Positions 6,652 to 8,952 of a stretch of DNA of 8,952 nt are shown in pieces. A model generated the notes under the pieces. The model was not told where the DNA came from. It saw only the letters and a list, made by a program, of their open reading frames with translations, and ran no database searches. Position 1 is the first letter of the stretch; every line of letters begins with the position of its first letter. The position numbers were made by a program, and so were the translations under genes. Source of the stretch: Deltaproteobacteria bacterium (GTDB lineage Bacteria; Bdellovibrionota_B; Oligoflexia; Oligoflexales; Bog-1112); NCBI GenBank assembly GCA_003136475.1, contig PLEQ01000395.1, positions 5,940-14,891 of the forward strand. The letters run 5' to 3'.

Positions 6652-6679
6652 ATAATACTCAAAGAGAGATGAAATGCAA
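6652..6679 (-). promoter_or_regulatory. Candidate sigma-70-type promoter for the Moco operon
   Basis: On the minus strand TTGCAT (6674-6679) and TATTAT (6652-6657) are separated by 16 bp. The -10 matches the consensus at five of six bases, the -35 only at three. Transcription would start near 6645, giving a 5' leader of about 40 nt before the TTG start of moeA. No strong alternative was seen on this strand. Confidence 0.35.
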
Positions 6680-6713
6680 TGCGTAGAGGTGGATCGTCCT
6701 CGCCATCTATTGC

Positions 6714-6723
6714 CCTAGCTAGG
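6714..6723. repeat. 10-bp perfect palindrome CCTAGCTAGG in the divergent region
   Basis: The palindrome is centred roughly midway in the divergent intergenic region and contains two CTAG tetramers, which are rare in many proteobacterial genomes. It lies upstream of the candidate moeA promoter and could be an operator half or a chance occurrence. No second copy was seen in the window. Confidence 0.25.
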
Positions 6724-6824
6724 AAGAGCGAAGACTGTGATTCCTCGCTGGGGCTCGGAATAATGAGGAGACGGAACTGTTTCTGGGTAAGTTTTAATAT
6801 AAGATGCTGTTAAAATTTAGAATA

Positions 6825-6885
6825 GGCTCTAAAGTTTTGCTTTTCTAAAACCGACAAGAGCCCTGGGACTGGTGTGAAAGCCACC
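6825..6885 (+). other. Potentially structured leader upstream of the response regulator
   Basis: On the plus strand GGCTCT (6825-6830) pairs with AGAGCC (6857-6862). Nested inside, GTTTT (6834-6838) pairs with AAAAC (6847-6851) around an 8-nt loop. A second hairpin follows, GGTG (6871-6874) with CACC (6882-6885). The stems together could fold in an mRNA leader of the receiver gene, or the first could act as an attenuator-like element. I cannot match this to a known riboswitch family. Confidence 0.3.
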
Positions 6886-6956
6886 GCATGGCCATGAGTG
6901 AAATTTGTTTCTTCCGGGCGTTCCGCTCCCAATCCTTAAACGCGAAGGAAAACGCC

Positions 6957-7349
6957 GTGAAAAAGCAAACTACAGTATTGTTGGCGGATGATGAACCTCT
7001 CATCATCGATTTACTCAGCTTTGAACTCGGTCAAGCCGGTTTTAGAGTGCTCCAAGCTAAGAATGGCAAAGACGCTCTGGATTTGTGCATCCGTGACGAC
7101 ATCGACTTATTGATCAGCGACATCAACATGCCAGACACCGGCGGATTCAAACTCGTGAAGAAACTCCGAGCTTCAGATAAAGGGCAGATACCGATTCTTT
7201 TTATAACCGGTTTTGCTGCCCATGAACTGATTGAAATTTCGGATTTGGGTGCGGTCGAAGTGCTGAGTAAACCTTTTGAGCCTGCTACGCTGATCAACAA
7301 AATCAAACAAATTCTTAAAAATCAGCGGGAGAATCCGGACGACTACTGA
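6957..7349 (+). CDS. Single-domain response regulator (stand-alone receiver)
   Basis: This 130-residue protein is one CheY-like receiver domain with no output domain. Starting at the GTG (read as Met), the acidic pair is D11-D12 (VLLADDEPL), the phosphoacceptor is D55 (LLISDINMPD), the switch threonine is T84 (LFITGF) and the conserved lysine is K105 (LSKPFEP). All catalytic positions for phosphotransfer are present, so it should accept phosphate from a histidine kinase or phosphotransfer protein encoded elsewhere. GTG at 6957 is chosen because AAGGA (6945-6949) lies seven bases before it and the receiver fold begins immediately. An upstream ATG at 6888 would add 23 residues with no family resemblance. 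It is divergent from the Moco operon and convergent with the peptidase gene. Its partner and target cannot be inferred from the window. Confidence 0.93.
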   Translation: MKKQTTVLLADDEPLIIDLLSFELGQAGFRVLQAKNGKDALDLCIRDDIDLLISDINMPDTGGFKLVKKLRASDKGQIPILFITGFAAHELIEISDLGAVEVLSKPFEPATLINKIKQILKNQRENPDDY

Positions 7350-7368
7350 TCGCTCACCAGGCGATTTT
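7349..7368 (+). terminator. Weak candidate terminator between the convergent receiver and peptidase genes
   Basis: ATCGC (7349-7353) pairs with GCGAT (7361-7365) around a 7-nt loop, and the last stem T runs into three more T residues, giving a short TTTT tract on the plus strand. The stem is only five pairs and overlaps the stop codon of the receiver gene. On the minus strand the same hairpin lacks a T-run, so any role for the peptidase transcript would be weaker. Confidence 0.4.
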
Positions 7369-8905
7369 AGTGTGAGAGTAGATACTCGAGCAAGTCCGCA
7401 CCTTTCATGCTTCCCCAACCCGTGACGGCATTCCAACCGCGTGTAGCCTTGTAAGCCCCGTTGGAACCGCTCGTGATATCGCTAAGCATCTTCGCCTTAT
7501 TTTTAACCGGATAAAGAATGGGATTTAAAAAGCCCAGAGCTCTGCGTCCTTCGCTGGCTCTTGCTTCGTTAACGAGTGTTAGAAAGCCGGTCCACTGTGG
7601 TGCAGCCATACTTGTGCCACCGATGACTTGCCATGACGGACTACCCGTGCTATCGGAGCGTGCCCACACTGCTTCGCCACTTGCGGGGTCAGCATTGAAG
7701 GCAATATCTGGGAACGAGCGTTTGATAAAGGGTGATTGGAAATTCTTCTGCCAGTGGGGAAGTTTGTAAAAGGCGCTCACACCCCCACCGCTACCGGACC
7801 ACGCTTGTTCGGAACCGCTGCCATCATCGTTGATCGTCAGCGTTGTACCACCCACAGCCACAACGTTTGGATGTGTTGCCGGCCATTCACCCGCAACGCT
7901 CCCATCTTCACAACCATCCGAGCCAGAATCACCAGAAGCAATCATCAAGTTGACCCCTTGCGCAACAGCTCGTGCAAAAACGGGATCCATCGCCTTGCGA
8001 TGTTCGGCATCAACGTTTCTTTCGCAAGAACCCCAGCTATAGTTCACAACTTTGGCACGGTTATCGTCCAAGATCGCTGTGAACAGATCGACTTCCGCTT
8101 GGTCACTGTTTTCTGCCGACGTGAATACATGAATGTTGGCACCTGGGGCGATCATCCCCGAAAATTCCGCGTCAAGTTCGGTCTCCAGAGCGGAACCGCT
8201 ATCGTAGGCAGCCTTACCATTGAAATTGACTTTGTCGATTTGCGGTGTTGGTGAAAGACCAACGTTTGTGTAGTACTGTTGCACATCCTCAAGCATAAAA
8301 TCCATGTAAGTGGCAATAGCGATATGTTGACCTTGCCCTGTAAAACCGTCATCATAAATCGCATCCAACCCATAGGCCGTTTTAATTTGGCTTGGGAGAA
8401 TTCCAGGTTGTGCATCACTGTCGTTATCGCTGCTGTCCAATTTTGTATAAAGCGGTTTGAATTTATGCGTGTTGTTAAAGCCACTGATGGTTTTGATAGC
8501 CGAAAGGTATTGCGGAATACGTGGACTTACAGAGTTCATGTGAAATTGCGCCTGGGTGCCTGAGAATTGTATTTGTGTGCTAAAGACTTTTTCAAACACC
8601 GTATGGTCAGCAGCAATTCTTAAGACCAAATGAGAATTGGACTCATAAATGATAGAGAAGCCTTCAGCCCGTAAAGTTGCCAACAAACTGTCATAGGACG
8701 AGTCGGTCGGTGCGGATAGGGTACGGATCTCTTCTGGCGTATAAAAGATGCCGTAACGTTCGGAATCGGGATTGCTCACATCTGCTGCAAGTTGACTGAC
8801 CGGAACGCGCTCAGCCAGGTTGAGCGTCGCTGTCATAGGTCGGGCAAACACAGAGCCAGCGATGCTAAGGTTTGCGATGGCTGCTACCGCGTATAATCGT
8901 TTCAT
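7367..8905 (-). CDS. Secreted S53 family serine-carboxyl peptidase (sedolisin/kumamolisin-like) with prodomain
   Basis: This 512-residue preproenzyme begins with a Sec signal peptide (KR, hydrophobic run, probable cleavage after VFA at residue 21). Residues about 25-150 form the pro-kumamolisin activation domain, followed by an acidic linker (LDSSDNDSD, 156-164) and the catalytic domain. The S53 catalytic set is visible: E241 and D245 in LETELDAEF, the oxyanion aspartate D326 in ASGDSGS, and the nucleophile S432 in GGTSMAAP. The C-terminal calcium site is represented by D476-I477 (LSDITSG) and GWNAVTGWG (490-498), where Asn replaces the usual Asp of GWD. Only two cysteines occur (C294, C331), which could form a disulfide outside the cytoplasm. 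Family members are secreted endopeptidases, mostly active at acidic pH. The ATG at 8905 is preceded by a G-rich GGGGGA site with short spacing. It stands alone as a single gene. Confidence 0.93.
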   Translation of the reverse strand: MKRLYAVAAIANLSIAGSVFARPMTATLNLAERVPVSQLAADVSNPDSERYGIFYTPEEIRTLSAPTDSSYDSLLATLRAEGFSIIYESNSHLVLRIAADHTVFEKVFSTQIQFSGTQAQFHMNSVSPRIPQYLSAIKTISGFNNTHKFKPLYTKLDSSDNDSDAQPGILPSQIKTAYGLDAIYDDGFTGQGQHIAIATYMDFMLEDVQQYYTNVGLSPTPQIDKVNFNGKAAYDSGSALETELDAEFSGMIAPGANIHVFTSAENSDQAEVDLFTAILDDNRAKVVNYSWGSCERNVDAEHRKAMDPVFARAVAQGVNLMIASGDSGSDGCEDGSVAGEWPATHPNVVAVGGTTLTINDDGSGSEQAWSGSGGGVSAFYKLPHWQKNFQSPFIKRSFPDIAFNADPASGEAVWARSDSTGSPSWQVIGGTSMAAPQWTGFLTLVNEARASEGRRALGFLNPILYPVKNKAKMLSDITSGSNGAYKATRGWNAVTGWGSMKGADLLEYLLSH

Positions 8906-8930
8906 AATTCCCCCAAATTTTGAATTCCCT

Positions 8931-8943
8931 AAACACGGTGTTT
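8931..8943. promoter_or_regulatory. Perfect 13-nt inverted repeat upstream of the S53 peptidase
   Basis: AAACAC-G-GTGTTT is a perfect 6-bp inverted repeat around one base, 26 bp before the peptidase start codon, in the place expected for a promoter or operator. The arms are too close for an RNA hairpin, so a dimeric DNA-binding protein is the more natural reading. The window ends 9 bp further on, so the -35 region or a second site cannot be examined. Confidence 0.35.
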
Positions 8944-8952
8944 GATTCGGTG

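Larger units (their letters stand above)
6607..6956. other. Divergent intergenic region between moeA and the response regulator
   Basis: This stretch of about 350 bp must hold the promoters of both the Moco operon (minus) and the receiver gene (plus). It contains a candidate sigma-70-like promoter for moeA (6652-6679), a 10-bp palindrome at 6714-6723, an A/T-rich tract at about 6791-6824 suited to a plus-strand promoter though no clean -35/-10 pair can be fixed, and a structured stretch at 6825-6885. A plus-strand open frame from an ATG at 6888 runs into the receiver gene but has no ribosome site or recognisable protein sequence, so I treat 6888-6956 as leader. Confidence 0.5.

Noticed and set aside
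6607..6720. Moco-sensing RNA motif in the leader of the moeA-led operon
   Set aside because: The likely leader is only about 40 nt and contains no long multi-stem fold that I can recognise as this family; only a weak 4-bp hairpin is visible.
6860..6900. Possible c-di-GMP class I riboswitch upstream of the receiver gene
   Set aside because: The GAAAGCCACCG stretch recalls part of the core of that family, but the preceding GGCAAACC-type strand, the GNRA tetraloop and its receptor arm cannot be found.
6888..6956. N-terminal extension of the receiver from the ATG at 6888
   Set aside because: There is no ribosome site before 6888 and the 23 extra residues match nothing, while GTG 6957 has AAGGA at ideal spacing.
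7736..8254. Long plus-strand open frame opposite the S53 peptidase (172 codons)
   Set aside because: It lies entirely antisense to a well-supported gene, shows no recognisable motifs and reads as a shadow of the coding strand.

Overview
The window is a bacterial chromosomal segment built around a compact molybdenum cofactor (Moco) biosynthesis operon on the minus strand. The genes are packed with zero, one-base or short overlaps. A Sec-type signal peptide, a stand-alone receiver protein and fused cofactor enzymes point to a Gram-negative, proteobacteria-like or Bdellovibrionota-like host, but there is no rRNA or other phylogenetic marker, so this placement is tentative. Base composition looks even along the window and nothing suggests recent transfer of the main operon.

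Layout: positions 1-345 hold no gene that I can support, only a diverged short palindromic repeat at the left edge and weak inverted repeats. A TauE/SafE-type membrane exporter (346-1083, minus) follows, then a 111-bp gap carrying a second copy of the palindromic repeat. The Moco operon runs from 6606 down to 1195 in the order moeA, moaA, moaC, mobB-mobA fusion, moaD, and a three-domain MoaE-MoeB-rhodanese fusion. A gap of about 350 bp (6607-6956) separates the operon from a divergent single-domain response regulator (6957-7349, plus). Converging on the regulator is a secreted S53 (sedolisin/kumamolisin-type) peptidase (7367-8905, minus). A 13-nt inverted repeat lies upstream of the peptidase at the right edge.

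How the genes work together: MoaA and MoaC convert GTP to cyclic pyranopterin monophosphate. MoaD carries sulfur as a C-terminal thiocarboxylate. The fusion protein appears to combine the MoaD-adenylating enzyme (MoeB), a sulfurtransferase module (rhodanese) and the catalytic large subunit of molybdopterin synthase (MoaE) in one chain. MoeA inserts molybdenum. MobA adds GMP to make the guanine dinucleotide form, and MobB is its GTP-binding partner. A separate MoaB/MogA adenylyltransferase, molybdate transport genes and any Mo enzyme are absent from the window. The exporter may or may not belong to the same physiology: sulfite handling is a plausible but unproven link.

The most notable observations are the MoaE-MoeB-rhodanese fusion, the shortened form of its rhodanese domain, and the two palindromic repeats whose stems differ by paired substitutions.
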